A stretch of 36,984 nucleotides of DNA from contig JBBBWG010029477.1 of NCBI GenBank assembly GCA_037176905.1, positions 1 through 36,984 of the forward strand, written 5' to 3'. The translations under genes and the position numbers were made by a program. Shown here piece after piece: positions 22,701 to 33,069 of the stretch (the stretch's first letter is position 1; every line of letters begins with the position of its first letter). The notes below the pieces were generated by a model. It ran no database searches, had not been told where the DNA came from, and saw nothing but the letters and a program-made list of their open reading frames with translations. This DNA comes from Azolla pinnata. Taxonomy: Eukaryota > Streptophyta > Polypodiopsida > Salviniales > Salviniaceae.

Positions 22701-24308
22701 TAATTTTAGAGTATATGCATCAGCTGAACACCATAACTTTGAGCTAGATAAAGAGCATCGATTGCAGGTGCTATTATTTGAATGAAGGACAAGTATAACA
22801 TTCTAATTTTAGATTAAAGTTGTGATCCTGAAGAGCAGAGAGAGAATCAAGTTTGCCCGTATATAAAGATAAACGTTAAAAGTAATACAAGAAACTATAC
22901 GAGCCATGGTCAAACTTGTGAGAACAGACATAAAAGTAATGAGATCCAGATTTGGCACCCAAGAGATGGCCTCAGAGCATTATTTTGACCATAAGAAAGT
23001 GTAGCCTGAAGCAATGAAAAAAACAAGTTATCGAAGAGCATATCTAGATCAAGGAGTTATGGCTTTCTTGGTAACATTCTTAGCATGCCCAAAGGTATCT
23101 TTACAGGGTGAATCATGATTATGACATTGATAGGACATCTTAAAGGAAAACCGCCTTAATGGTAAAACGTCTATATTACCTATTTCAAAGAGAAAGAGTT
23201 TCACATACAAGAGATTTATTCCTGGATGTCAAATCTTACAGCATTATTTTTTAGTATAAATGAATACTAAAGTCAACCCTAGGGCTACAGTCTGACAGAC
23301 AAAAGATGTGCAGGAAAATGCACAACTTCTACAGAAAACAATGCTTCTTTAACTTAACTCAATGCAGATGATGAGGAAAAAATCAAAGTGATGGCATTTA
23401 CAGCCGAGGACCAGCAGAGCTGCATATAGGATAACCAATAAGAGTTTGCCCATATTTTCTAATGTTCCGATGTTGGAGAGTCAGCAATGGAATCAAGTTC
23501 GAAACAGCTTTAAAAAACCCCAAGCTTCTCAAAACTACAGTTTTTCTACCACACGGTATACATTTAGCACACATAGACCACAACAACTTGGCATTTTCCC
23601 TCTCCATTGAATCGATAAGACCTAAATCTGGTAAACCTCTAAGGATCACAACGGAAACTGAGGATATCAGAAGCGCCACATACCGCTTTTAAGAACTTGA
23701 TGGAAAGAAAAGAAAGAAAGAAAAAACATGACTGGGGTAGGGATACTCTAGACAAATGCTATGAGTAAGCATAGAGGGAGCACTGATGAATCAATCCAAA
23801 GTGCGGTGCTCGAATTAAAGAAGACGAAGAATCGGAGAAACAGAAAAAGTTAGTATTTTGAAAGCTGAAGCAATGATCCAATCGAACTGATGATGCGCCA
23901 CGATGAATCAAAACGGACGAGGATCGAACGGAAGTTCTTGGGAGTAGCAAATTGAGTGGAAAGGGGAGAATGGAAGTACCTCTTGCTTCCATCGACCTCG
24001 TCTGGCTTCTTCTTCTGCATCTTCCTGTCCGCCTTCTGGATTGATCACCTCCAGCCCTTCATATCCAAGCAAACTATCCCATCCGCATGTGTGTAGATAT
24101 GTATGTATACATAGAGAGATGAGGAGAGCATTAAGGCGCGGATAGAGGACATACGGAATGCCACATCCGATGGGAGAAAGAGAACAAAGGAGGTAAGAGA
24201 GAGACCGAACCTGTTGACAGACTTGTGCATAGCGTTTCCGAAGGTAGAGAAGCTTGAAGAGATTGCAGCGAGGAATCCAGTTCTACCGCCATTAGTACGA
24301 TTGCTCAT
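19709..24308 (-). CDS. ORP3-type oxysterol-binding protein-related protein
   Basis: Short plant ORP (no PH domain) that binds sterols or phosphoinositides and acts at ER contact sites. Ten exons on the minus strand: 24308-24211, 24073-23980, 21759-21643, 21568-21496, 21341-21223, 21137-21016, 20863-20687, 20456-20312, 20233-20055, 19964-19709. All junctions keep frame and give 459 residues, essentially the Arabidopsis ORP3 length. Motifs in order: [14 protein letters not shown] and KSVN near the start; [16 protein letters not shown]; the ORP fingerprint EQVSHHPP at 166-173; [99 protein letters not shown]. The start Met (MSNRTNGG) gives the family's usual N-terminal spacing. An open frame continues upstream through low-complexity sequence and is not used. 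Intron 2 is about 2.2 kb. Position 4 of PRWFKL is Lys, where I recall Asp in Arabidopsis. Confidence 0.93.
21760..23979 (-). other. ORP3 intron 2
   Basis: 2220-bp intron, by far the longest in the gene. No gene, RNA or mobile element was recognised in it. Short frames on both strands (e.g. 22174-22365, 23398-23679) lack recognisable motifs. Long first or second introns in plant genes can carry enhancing elements; none is demonstrable here. Confidence 0.6.
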
Positions 24309-24666
24309 ACCTGGAGCCTTAGAGGACACGCTTCCAGATGGAGGAGGAGAAGCAGGCGGCGATGACGAATACACGACGACGACGATGATGATGAAGATGA
24401 TGAAGGTGATAGCGAGAAGATGGTGAAGACAGAGAAGGTTGGGACGAGGATGGTGACGACGATGAAGAGGACGGGAAAACTGAAGATGGAGAAGATGAAG
24501 ATGGCGATGGCGATGGTGTTGATGGCGATGGCTGAGGTGATTGTGAAGGGAAGGAACAGAAAGACAAAGAAGAAGAAGAAGAGGAGGAAGAAGAAGAAGA
24601 GGAGGAAGAAGAAGAAGAAGACAGAAGATAAACTCAGACAGAAACAGAAGAAGGAGCGAGCGAGCT

Positions 24667-24705
24667 ATGGCGATGGCGATGGCGATGGCGATGGCGATGG
24701 CGATG
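24667..24705. repeat. (ATGGCG)n hexamer array
   Basis: Six near-perfect GATGGC/ATGGCG units, ending in GATGCCTGCGCTGC. It lies about 360 bp upstream of the ORP3 start, so it is probably in the promoter or 5' leader of that minus-strand gene. Confidence 0.9.
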
Positions 24706-24819
24706 CCTGCGCTGCAGATCTGAGAGAGAAGGTCTTTTTTTTTCCAAGGGGAGAAAAAAAAAATAAATAATACATAAAAATAGATGCACATTTTTCCTAA
24801 TTAAATAAATATGTATGGA

Positions 24820-24893
24820 TCTCTGTATGTACGTACGTATGTACGTACGCGTGTGCGCATACGTATGCGGGTATATACGTATGTATGTATTCT
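24820..24893. repeat. Alternating TACG/TATG tract
   Basis: GTACGTACGTATGTACGTAC continuing into GCGTGTGCGCATACGTATGC and TATATACGTATGTATGTA: strictly alternating purine-pyrimidine over most of its length. Confidence 0.85.
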
Positions 24894-25010
24894 CTACGCT
24901 CCATACTAATCGTCTATTTTCTTCTTCGTCGTTTTTTATTTGCTCCATTTATTTATTTATTTCTGTATTATTGGTTTTTATCTATTTATTTATTGATTGG
25001 GCTCTGATCA

Positions 25011-25268
25011 TGAAGATGATGAGGGTGATGATGATGGTGATGGTGGTGGTGATGCTGGTAGTGATGATGATGATGGTGATGATGGTGGTGATGATGATGG
25101 TGATGATGATGGTGATGAAAATGGTGATGATGATGGTGACGATGGTGGTGATGATGATAGTGATGATGATGGTGATCATGGTGGTGATCACGGTGGTGAT
25201 GATGATGGTGATGATGGTGGTGATGATGATGGTGATGATGGTGGTGATGATGATGGTGATGATGGATG
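25011..25268 (+). repeat. GAT/GGT triplet minisatellite (array 1)
   Basis: About 258 bp of GATGATGATGGTGATGATGG-type sequence with a higher-order unit of roughly 15-24 bp. It can be read as poly-Asp/Gly on + and poly-His on -. There is no start context, splice signal or conserved flank, so it is not a gene. Confidence 0.95.
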
Positions 25269-27030
25269 GCTTGGTGTGCAAGCCAAGCCTCGTTCCTCGG
25301 TTTTTTTCTTCCGAATCGATCCGATGATGGATCACTGTATGTTTCTTCTAAACTGGTTCGACGATGGATCGATCCGTTCATCCAACAACCGGCCGATCCC
25401 ACATCGATGCATCGGATCGATCCACTGATCATCTTCCAATCCATTGCATGCCTATCCACCCCAATCGGTCCATCGATCTGCTCTGCTGACGAACATTTCC
25501 AGCCCCCCGATCCATCCATCATCCAGGGGCTTTCGTTTGGGCTGATCGATCCATTATTCACTCGCCGCCATGCAAAAAAGCCGGATTAAAGAAGAAGAAG
25601 AAGAAGAAGAAGAATGATCGATGGGTCAGTTGCCTCCTCGATGTAGGTACGTACTTTGGATGCGATCTGGGCTCGGCTAGGTACATTGGACTTGTTGCGG
25701 GCGTCCCCAAAAAAGGGAAAAAGAAAAGAAGATCGTTGGTTTGGGGTTCTTATCGTAATGGCTTGTTGTTCTGTTGTGGTGTGGTGGACTCCCGAGAACA
25801 ATTTGGTAGAGCATCCCGCTGAATACAAAGATCATAAAAAAACAGGAGCATTTCATAGCGGGGTGATTGGTATCTTCAATCAGAAAAAGCCAGAAATCGG
25901 CGGGTCTCAGCACATGCTTAGGAGGATTGTCATGAACATGGCTTCTGTCCGCATACTGACCGACTCACTCCAGCCCTGAACCCCCTTTCTTGTTCTTTCA
26001 GTTCATTCATTTCATCGTGCATTACACCTACACCAGTGACATGTCTCCTGCGAGGACTTGCCAACAAAATCTTCGACAGTTTCCATGGCCTTGAAAGCGA
26101 TATACACATACACAGCTAGCTGGCAATCCCCGTGGAGAGCCGACATGTTTACTGTGGGCATTAAAAAGGCGGCCGTAAAAGGGAATGGATGGATGATCCT
26201 GATCCGGTGTTGCTGTGTGTTTTGCACCAGCTTCTCACTGTATGCATACATGCTCATGCTCCCCCAAGGCCAATGCCCGACTTCTGCTGGACATAGGGCT
26301 CCACCATCCATACATAATATATACATATATATCGCGGCCATACCTTGTCCATACCTCAAGGAACTGTAGTAGATACTGACAGACACGGAATGGATCGAAG
26401 GAATATTTGAAAGATTGTTAACAAGGTTTTTCCACACAGTATCGGATTTAGCGCTATGTATGGCCCGAGAACTGCATCAGTGTGCGCAGACTGTTGCAGA
26501 ATGGTTCTCCTCCAGCCCCCTGGTGGCATGGGAGGAGCTGGTAAATGCTGGAGAGGGACGACATCGGCGGAACCACGATGCATTACATCCATTCCATACA
26601 TACACGGTAATGCACATCCATCCATGCATGCATGCATCGAAGTGTCTGTATGTACATCAATCACCACATGCACATACATAGCTGTTTGTATGCATCACAT
26701 TCCTTGTGCATCACAGTGTCTGTATGTACATACATAGCATAAACGCAAGCACATATAAACACAGACCAGACCGATGCATGCATGCATCGATACAAATGAT
26801 GATCGCGAAGCACAGTTCGAAAGTTAGAGCGGGAGCTCGAGCCCTAAACCCGACCTACCTATCTATACAATCTATTCATGGTCTTCTTCTTCTTCTTCTT
26901 CTGCTTCTGCTTCTTCTTCTACTGTTGCTTCTTCTGTTGGACATGTTTGTTTGTTTGTCAGGTGCGGGTCATGTTAATGTGCCACTTTAAGAATGGGTTT
27001 CCAAACGCAACGTTTTTCTATGCATACATG

Positions 27031-27283
27031 CATGGTGATGGTGGTGGTGCTGCACCATCATCATGATCACCATCACCACCATCACCATGATCACTATCAC
27101 CATGATCACCATCACCATGATCACCATGATCACCATCACCACCATCACAATGAACACCATCATCATGATCACCATGACCATCATGACCACCATGACCATC
27201 ACTACCACCATGACCATCACTACCATCATGACCATCATGACCATCACCACCACCATCATGATCATCACCATGAGCACCACCAT
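27031..27283 (-). repeat. CAT/CAC triplet minisatellite (array 2, opposite orientation)
   Basis: About 230 bp of CACCATCACCATGATCACC-type sequence, the complement of array 1. It starts with a perfect 16-bp inverted repeat: CATGGTGATGGTGGTG at 27031-27046 against CACCACCATCACCATG at 27074-27089. The poly-His frame through it is an artefact. Confidence 0.95.
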
Positions 27284-27448
27284 AGAAAAGAATACTATTT
27301 TATTCTCTCCCTCAAGCAAAGCAAACTCCTCTTCTCTTTCTCTCTCTAATGGGCTGGCTACAGACAGTAGCCTCTCCTCCTTCTGAGGACGACCCACTTC
27401 TGTTCCAGCCCTAGAAATCTCAACCCACATCTTCAAACTCGCCAAATC

Positions 27449-27450
<2 letters not shown>

Positions 27451-27485
<35 letters not shown>
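27451..27485. repeat. (CAG)n microsatellite
   Basis: About 11-12 CAG units followed by GGA/GAA-rich sequence, upstream of the presumed bZIP leader exon. No coding frame through it is supported. Confidence 0.9.
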
Positions 27486-27488
<3 letters not shown>

Positions 27489-27850
27489 GAGGAGAAGAAG
27501 AAGAAACAGAAACAGGAAGAAGGAGAAGAAACAGAAACAGGAAGAAGGAGAAGGAAATCAAGAATGATGAAACAATGAAGGCGCGAGCACGTGTACTTGT
27601 AGGTGAGATGGTTGTAGACAAGCCCACGGTGGTTTCTGCAGAAAACCGGTAGAAGTTTTGTGCCATAGCAGTCAGGTGCTCGATTTCTGTCAACTCCGTC
27701 TGGACCGGTTTCTCTTCTCCCAGGATTGATTCATTTTGTTTATTTATGTTTTTTCCTTTCATTTGATCTAGGGCTTCTGGAGCAGGTCTTCTCCATGGCT
27801 CTCGTAAAAGAGAGCACAGGGAAAGTACTTCTGCAGCAGACTCATAGCTC

Positions 27851-27940
27851 AAACAGATAGCACTGTTAAAGAAAACCGTAAGAGAGAGAACTACTTCAAA
27901 ACTCTCGCTCTTTTTCTCTCTACTTGTGTCCCTCAAACAG
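27851..27940 (+). promoter_or_regulatory. Possible 5' leader exon of bZIP gene with strong splice donor
   Basis: CTCAAACAG|GTACGTGT at 27932-27948 is a near-ideal donor on the + strand, preceded by a CT-rich leader-like stretch. No other + strand gene starts here. The next good acceptors in front of the bZIP start codon are at 29810 (AATCTTGCAG) and 29909 (AGATTTCAG). I infer an untranslated exon 1 and a leader intron of 1.9-2.0 kb. The exon's 5' limit is a guess. Confidence 0.4.
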
Positions 27941-29909
27941 GTACGTGTCTCTCTGGAATAAATTGCTCTTCTTTTTCCATAATTTCTTCCTGGCAGACGT
28001 ATTGCACGTCCAGGTCTTTTTTTATTTTTCGCTCTTCTGGAAGAGTTTCTTTCCTATGCAGATGGTAATGACAAAGATCATGAACGTTTGCGTGTATGCA
28101 TGTATGAATGTTTTTGCAAAGTCAGGGCTCAGAGATCACAGAGAAATGGGTTACTTATGAGGTAACCCAAAGAAAATAGGGATGAAGATATCGATAGAAT
28201 CTCACCAAACCCCCCAAGCAGCAGAATGAACAGGGTTGCATCACATGAATGACCTACACAAAGGTCTGATTTGCTGAGCTCCAGTAACCCTAAATCAAAC
28301 CTATGCGACTCCTAAATAGGAAGTTCAGCAAGGATTTTTTTTTTCTAGGTCACAACCTGACCAGATGATGCATAATGAGGCTTCGTTAACATCCTTCTCT
28401 CAAATAATTTTTCATAACCTGCAGTTGTAGAAGAGGTCTTTCTGTATGAACAATTCATTGTCAGAAAGCAGCGAAACCCTTGATTCACTACCACAGTGCA
28501 TATCAAAGCTCTAGAAAACCTTTTCTTTTTGTCTATAACCTGCCCCTTTTGGGCTGTCTAATTATCACATCTCATACATCTTGGTAAGCCCAAGATTTTT
28601 CCTTCGGTCTTCATAACTCTCTTCCTAGTTTGTTTGCAACACTTGTCAGGATCATAATAGTAGAATGTGTGGGCCATAAGATTCATGCCTTATCGATTGC
28701 GTGTCTAAGCATTGTAGCAAGAAGAGCAAATGCGATCTTCACAGTGTTAGGAACTCTAGAATGAGTCACAGTAGCTGTAAACTAGAATGTGGAGGTTTAT
28801 TTGAATAAGGAAAGTCTTCCGCAGGTCTTCTGAAGCGTTTCTATCCCGCTTTATTTACGTTATCTGAGAAGAAGACACCTTACTAATGGCATTGATGAAT
28901 CAAAATAAAGTCTTGTGATGATGCAGTGGTTTTACATTGAACTGCAATGGTACTAGTGCCCTTTTTTTCTTGAAAACAAATTCGTGCAATTTCTCTAGGA
29001 TGACGTCATGCTATAATTATTTATGTATATGTTATTTAAAAAATGTCTTTTTCATGTCAGCAGCCTGCTAACTTATTATTAACCAATGAATTTATAGTCA
29101 ATTCATTTTTTACACTCCAAAGACTTCACAGTTATTGTATTTGGTGGTATAGTGTTGTATCATAGGCACCTTTTCAGATGAACAGAAAGAGCATGGAAGG
29201 AAAGAAATTATGGTTTCTGTAGCAATGCATTACTCATGGAAATTTAGTCTCTTTGGTGACCTCAAAATATGAGAAATCTGCCTCACCAACTCGGTCTCTA
29301 TATCATCTTTGAGATGCTGGATTGATAGGGTGGCTAATTTCATATATAAAGCCGACTCTAAAGACTCCTCACTTGACCCAGGCTACCATAGGACTCAGGT
29401 CCTTATGGGTTTGTTGTCGCCAGTCCAACAATAACTCGTTTCAACTTACTAGACTTGGTCTGTGAGGTTATATACCCACACCAACTCCATCAGACAAAGA
29501 GGAGAAAGCCATGGCCTTTTTAACTCGTCTGCTTAATATTAGTTTGTGATGGCATTTTTTTTCTCTCTTCTGGTTTGTATTGAGCTATCTTGAATATTGA
29601 GTGGGAGATATGATGAAGTATGCTCGTTTGTCTCTAATTTTATGAACTGTTCTAAAGAAAGTTTCATGCTTGGATTCTGCTTTGCAGTATAAATAGCATG
29701 GGCTAAACATGTCAGCAATTGTAGAACCAACAATACCTTAACTAATCCTTTATGCTTCACTCTTTTATTCATCACCACTACTGTTAACTGTCATTATCTT
29801 AATCTTGCAGTATATATCAACTTACGCTTCGTTACAAGAGTACATTTATCCAGATAATCGTATAGTTTGGAAAGTCAAAACATCTCTGTATCATATATAT
29901 AGATTTCAG
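27941..29909 (+). other. Presumed bZIP leader intron / upstream region
   Basis: About 2 kb without a gene that I can recognise. It is T-rich and featureless, consistent with an intron or promoter. A minus-strand frame (29539-29778) shows no known motif. Confidence 0.4.
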
Positions 29910-29918
29910 CCATTCTTC

Positions 29919-31985
29919 ATGGCACAGATATTAGATGGGGATAACCATGGAACCTCCAAAGGATTCATAAGCAATATTCCTCGCCTTCCTCCCAAGTTTC
30001 CTGTAAACAAGGGGCTACTGGTACCGGATATTGAAGTTGCTTCTTATACGAATCAAATCAATGGAAATCGAATAGGAAACCCACATCAGCATAATGCATC
30101 CCCTTCTCATAGTACTCAGTTCCGGGAGAATTTCTTTTGGCTAAATGGGTTATTGGAAGATTCCGAAGGAATGTCTAATAAAAAAGGCTCCCATAGGCGG
30201 AGTGCTAGCGATTCATTTACATATCTAGAGAAATCTCGAAGTTTGTATAGGTTCAGTAACATTGCCGAAGAGGACGAGTCAGAATGCAATGCAGAAATAT
30301 CAGTAAAGTCGGTGACCAAACAAGGTGACCAATTGACGGACCTTTTGGATGAGATTCAACAGTTGCAAGATCAACAGAACCTCCCTATCAGTGTGAGGAC
30401 ACAACCTATGAGCTCCTCATTGGATAGTTCGAATGCAAACAAGACAAATGTTTCTAGAAATCTTCTTGAGCAGTCACAGGAGCGTGATGTAGCAGCTAAA
30501 GGAGAGACATTTGCACTTGGAGGCTGTGCAATTGGAGGATCGTCTAATGCTGAAGAAGGGAGCTTAGATCCCAAGCAGACAAAGCGGTAATAGGAACCAT
30601 CAAAGCTTGGGATTTCTTTGATATTCTTTCTATGAATCTAATTGGCTTGTTTGCTCTTTTGCAGAGTTATGTCTAATCGGCAATCTGCTCAACGTTCTCG
30701 GGTCAGGAAGCTTCAATATATTGCTGAACTTGAGAGGATAGTCAATGCCTTACAGGTTTGTGTGGGTAACCATGGTCATGCTGTCATGAAGGAGAAAAAT
30801 TGCATTGATGTATATATAAAAAATAATTTATTGCATTTAAGATGCAAGATGTGCCTTCTAGCATTTTAAATCCAGGATACACCATGAGCTATAATACAAC
30901 TCAGGTTTGACTCCTGCTATATTGCATTTAACATGCTTATCAATTCTTAGTGAACCTAAAGTGTCAGGTCATTGACTGTTGCATTTCCATTATGCAGCTA
31001 GAATGTTAAGTTGTTTATATGATTGCAAGTGAGATGCTATGAATTGAAGATATTAATAGTAGCAGAGTTTGCGTGGTGGTTTTCATTATAGATGGACGTG
31101 TCTTCGCTGTCAAGACAGATGCTTTATCACAAGCATCAGCAGGCAATTTTAGATATGGATAACTGTACACTGAAGCAGCGAATCACCTTTTTCCTGCAAG
31201 AGAAGAATATCAAAGACTGTAAGTGTTTCCCTGTTTTGGCCATTAAGAAGATGAATGTTTCCTTGATTTTGTGAATTTGCACAAAGCTGTTTCTTTTTCT
31301 AATAAAGTGCCAGTTATTACATGCCGGGGGTTTAACCCCGAAGTTTCTAAATCATAGAAGAAAAATGTCTTAATATGTGAAAAACCTAATTGCATTCTGG
31401 TAAACATCCTAAGAGTGAGTTAATCATTTGTGATTTGGAAAATGGCGTTCGTTTGAAATGTGAAGGACATCTATTTAAGGCCATTTACTTGTCTTTTCAT
31501 CTTTTAACAAAACAATTGCAGCTCAAAACGAGACATTGATGAAGGATGTGAGGAGGCTGCGAAAGGTGTGTGAATTTCAATTGATACAACAGCAACAGAA
31601 ACAGAAGCAACAGATTCCGAAACGGCCCATACACCGGCATTCTTCTCTGCCCTTAGATTTTGGTGTGCAAATGCAACAGATCAAAGAGCCCAATAATTTC
31701 GTGCAAAATCCAGCCCCTTTCTGTTCTCCTGATTCACTCATGAACATGATGAAGAACATCTCTCTTTCTAGCGCTGCCACAAACAATAATGAAAAAATGT
31801 TGAAGGAAGGTGGATTTCTTAACGACTCCCTTAAGGACTCGACATCCGCTTTCTATTCTCCTGATTCACTTACAAACATGATGAAGAACATTTCTCTCAA
31901 CGCTGCTGATACTGCAAGCAACAATGAAGCATCCAAAGAAGGTGGATTCTTAAGTGCCTCACTTAACAGCAAGAGGTTGGCATGA
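29919..31985 (+). CDS. bZIP transcription factor, group-E-like (bZIP34/bZIP61 type)
   Basis: Nuclear DNA-binding regulator. Exons 29919-30586, 30665-30755, 31092-31218 and 31522-31985 keep frame and give 449 residues (Arabidopsis bZIP34/61 are about 300-330). The start (MAQ...IPRLPPKFP) resembles the MAQLPPKIP opening of the group. SHRRSASDSFTYL about 89-101 resembles the Ser-rich motif common near the N-terminus of groups E and I. Basic region 224-240 (MSNRQSAQRSRVRKLQY) has the invariant N-x7-R (Asn227, Arg235). The leucine-zipper-like region continues in exons 2-4 (YIAELERIVNALQ, ILDMDNCTLKQRI, NETLMKDVRRLRKV). A Gln-rich stretch follows, then two tandem 40-44-residue repeats (PDSL.NMMKNISL...KEGGFL). 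The start is the first in-frame ATG after the 29909 acceptor. Assignment to the bZIP family is firm. Group E over group I rests on recalled NRQSAQRSRVRKLQYI similarity. Confidence 0.9.
31721..31980 (+). repeat. In-frame tandem duplication in bZIP C-terminus
   Basis: Two copies of about 126-132 bp. Both contain TCTCCTGATTCACT, AACATGATGAAGAACAT and GAAGGTGGATT. Encoded copies: PDSLMNMMKNISLSSAATNN / KEGGFLNDSL and PDSLTNMMKNISLNAADTAS / KEGGFLSASL. Confidence 0.9.
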
Positions 31986-32233
31986 TCATGTAGCGGTGGA
32001 ATGCGATCATCTCCTTCATATGGACAACTGAGATTCGGGGTTTCTGGTGGTCCCAAATATAATAGATGATGATCTCGCTTGTGCAAGCAAATAGCGAGTT
32101 TTGTATTGGAGCGATGAGTTGCTACACTCATCACATTAAACCATCATCGCCACTCTTTCAGAAGGTTAGCCTCATCAAGTTGCTTTCTTTGCAGGCCGGT
32201 GGTTTAATACTGGAGTTGTAAAACTCTGCTTTC

Positions 32234-32350
32234 TAAACCCTAAACCTTAAGACATATGTCCTACTCTCTAAACCCTAAACCCTTGCCCACTGAGCCCTAA
32301 AGTTAAGTGCTAAACTTAAAACATAACCTAAACCCTTAAAAACCCAAGTT
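32234..32350 (-). repeat. Degenerate telomere-like CCCTAAA repeats
   Basis: TAAACCCTAAACC occurs at two places (about 32234 and 32269), with further CCCTAAA, CTAAACTTAAA and CCTAAACCC variants between and after. This is the heptameric plant telomere motif in scattered, decayed form. Confidence 0.75.
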
Positions 32351-32374
32351 TAATACCCCGAAAATCTGTCAATT

Positions 32375-32399
32375 CCCCCCCCCCCCACCCACCCACCCC
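32375..32399 (-). other. G-quadruplex-capable tract (minus strand)
   Basis: Twelve C followed by ACCCACCCACCCC on +. The minus strand therefore reads GGGGTGGGTGGGT followed by a 12-G run, meeting the four-G-run, one-base-loop quadruplex pattern. Confidence 0.8.
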
Positions 32400-32841
32400 A
32401 AGAAAAAGGAAGAAAAAACTCAGTTAGTTGGTCATTTTGGACATTGCTTTGACGGCAAATTTGTGGTGTTAGTACTCTTTTACCTTAATTTAAGTAAATT
32501 TCATGGGCGGTTAGTCGATCGTACTGACTTCAGTAACAAAATCACCCAAGAAATCTCCATATATATGTGCATGTTTTATTCCCGTTGGTGGTATCTTTCT
32601 TCAGAAGTGTAACTGCTGAGCTGTGTCTGAGTCATCATAGCATGCATCGCCTCACCAGTCCATGGGATGCATTTATTTGTGTTGCTACGGAGGGCCATGA
32701 TGCGTATAAATAGCATTGTGTGCTTCCATGTGTTCCATGTGTTGCTGCATGAGCACTCATTGTTGCTGGTTAATCACGTTGGTGCTAATTTGTACATGTA
32801 TTGGGATATATATATATATATATATATCAGTTGTGGAGGAG

Positions 32842-33069
32842 ATGAAGCTGCAGATGATGTCAATAGAGATCCTGTGGACCGGAATGATCAAAGGCTGGGC
32901 CTTGATGATCCCAATGGATCCTGAAAACTTGTGTGTAGTAGGATTGGTAGCAGCAGCAAGCAAAGAAGCCTTTTTCATAGGATTTGGCCGACTTTTAAAG
33001 AAAGTCTTTGGCTACAGGGAATTCGTAAGGAAAAGATTGAAAACTGTGCTTAGTTGGATGATGAAGTAG
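32842..33069 (+). CDS. Unrecognised small open reading frame (75 residues)
   Basis: Begins MKLQMMSIEILWTGMIKGWA and ends FVRKRLKTVLSWMMK. It is a moderately hydrophobic, basic protein with one possible amphipathic or membrane-proximal helix (LCVVGLVAAASKEAFFIGFG). A TATA-like GTATAAATAGC lies about 130 bp upstream of this ATG. The frame is open further upstream to 32716, but transcription from that TATA box would exclude the earlier ATG. I recognise no family. It could equally be a chance frame. Confidence 0.25.
   Translation: MKLQMMSIEILWTGMIKGWALMIPMDPENLCVVGLVAAASKEAFFIGFGRLLKKVFGYREFVRKRLKTVLSWMMK

Larger units (their letters stand above)
24309..27850. other. Repeat-rich spacer between divergent ORP3 and bZIP genes
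   Basis: About 3.5 kb with no gene I can support. It is packed with simple repeats: GAA/GGA runs (24540-24640), ATGGCG hexamers, TACG/TATG tracts, two GAT/GGT-type arrays, a GATCGATCC-rich block (25310-25560), a GAA run (25587-25613), GCAT/TACA tracts (26580-26790), TTC runs (26884-26925) and a CAG run (27451-27485). Several long frames with poly-Val/Met, poly-His or poly-Asp come from the arrays. The ORP3 promoter and leader lie at its left edge. Confidence 0.6.
31986..32841. other. bZIP 3' region and spacer
   Basis: 3' UTR, then spacer with degenerate CCCTAAA-type repeats (32234-32350), a C-rich tract (32375-32399) and a run of AT dinucleotides (32808-32828). GTATAAATAGC at 32703-32713 is a good TATA-box match on the + strand. 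Confidence 0.5.

Noticed and set aside
24309..24791. N-terminal extension of ORP3 in the open upstream minus frame
   Set aside because: The extension is low-complexity (poly-Ser/Pro, Ile-Ala and Leu/His runs) encoded by simple repeats, and the family starts at the chosen Met.
24982..25561. Long His-rich, Val/Met-rich and Asp/Gly-rich open frames
   Set aside because: They are translations of the GAT/GGT triplet array, which is open in several frames on both strands.
26987..27445. Minus-strand 152-codon Met/Val-rich frame and plus-strand His/Thr-rich frames
   Set aside because: Encoded by the CAT/CAC array, with no domain and no coding flanks.
27433..27936. Minus-strand 167-codon frame with an Ala run
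   Set aside because: The Ala run is the (CAG)n repeat. The remainder matches no family I know and overlaps the better-supported plus-strand splice donor of the bZIP leader.
32716..32841. Upstream extension of the 75-residue frame to 117 residues
   Set aside because: The extension is Cys/Met-rich and encoded partly by the AT repeat. Its ATG lies only a few bases after the TATA-like element, so it would not be in the transcript.
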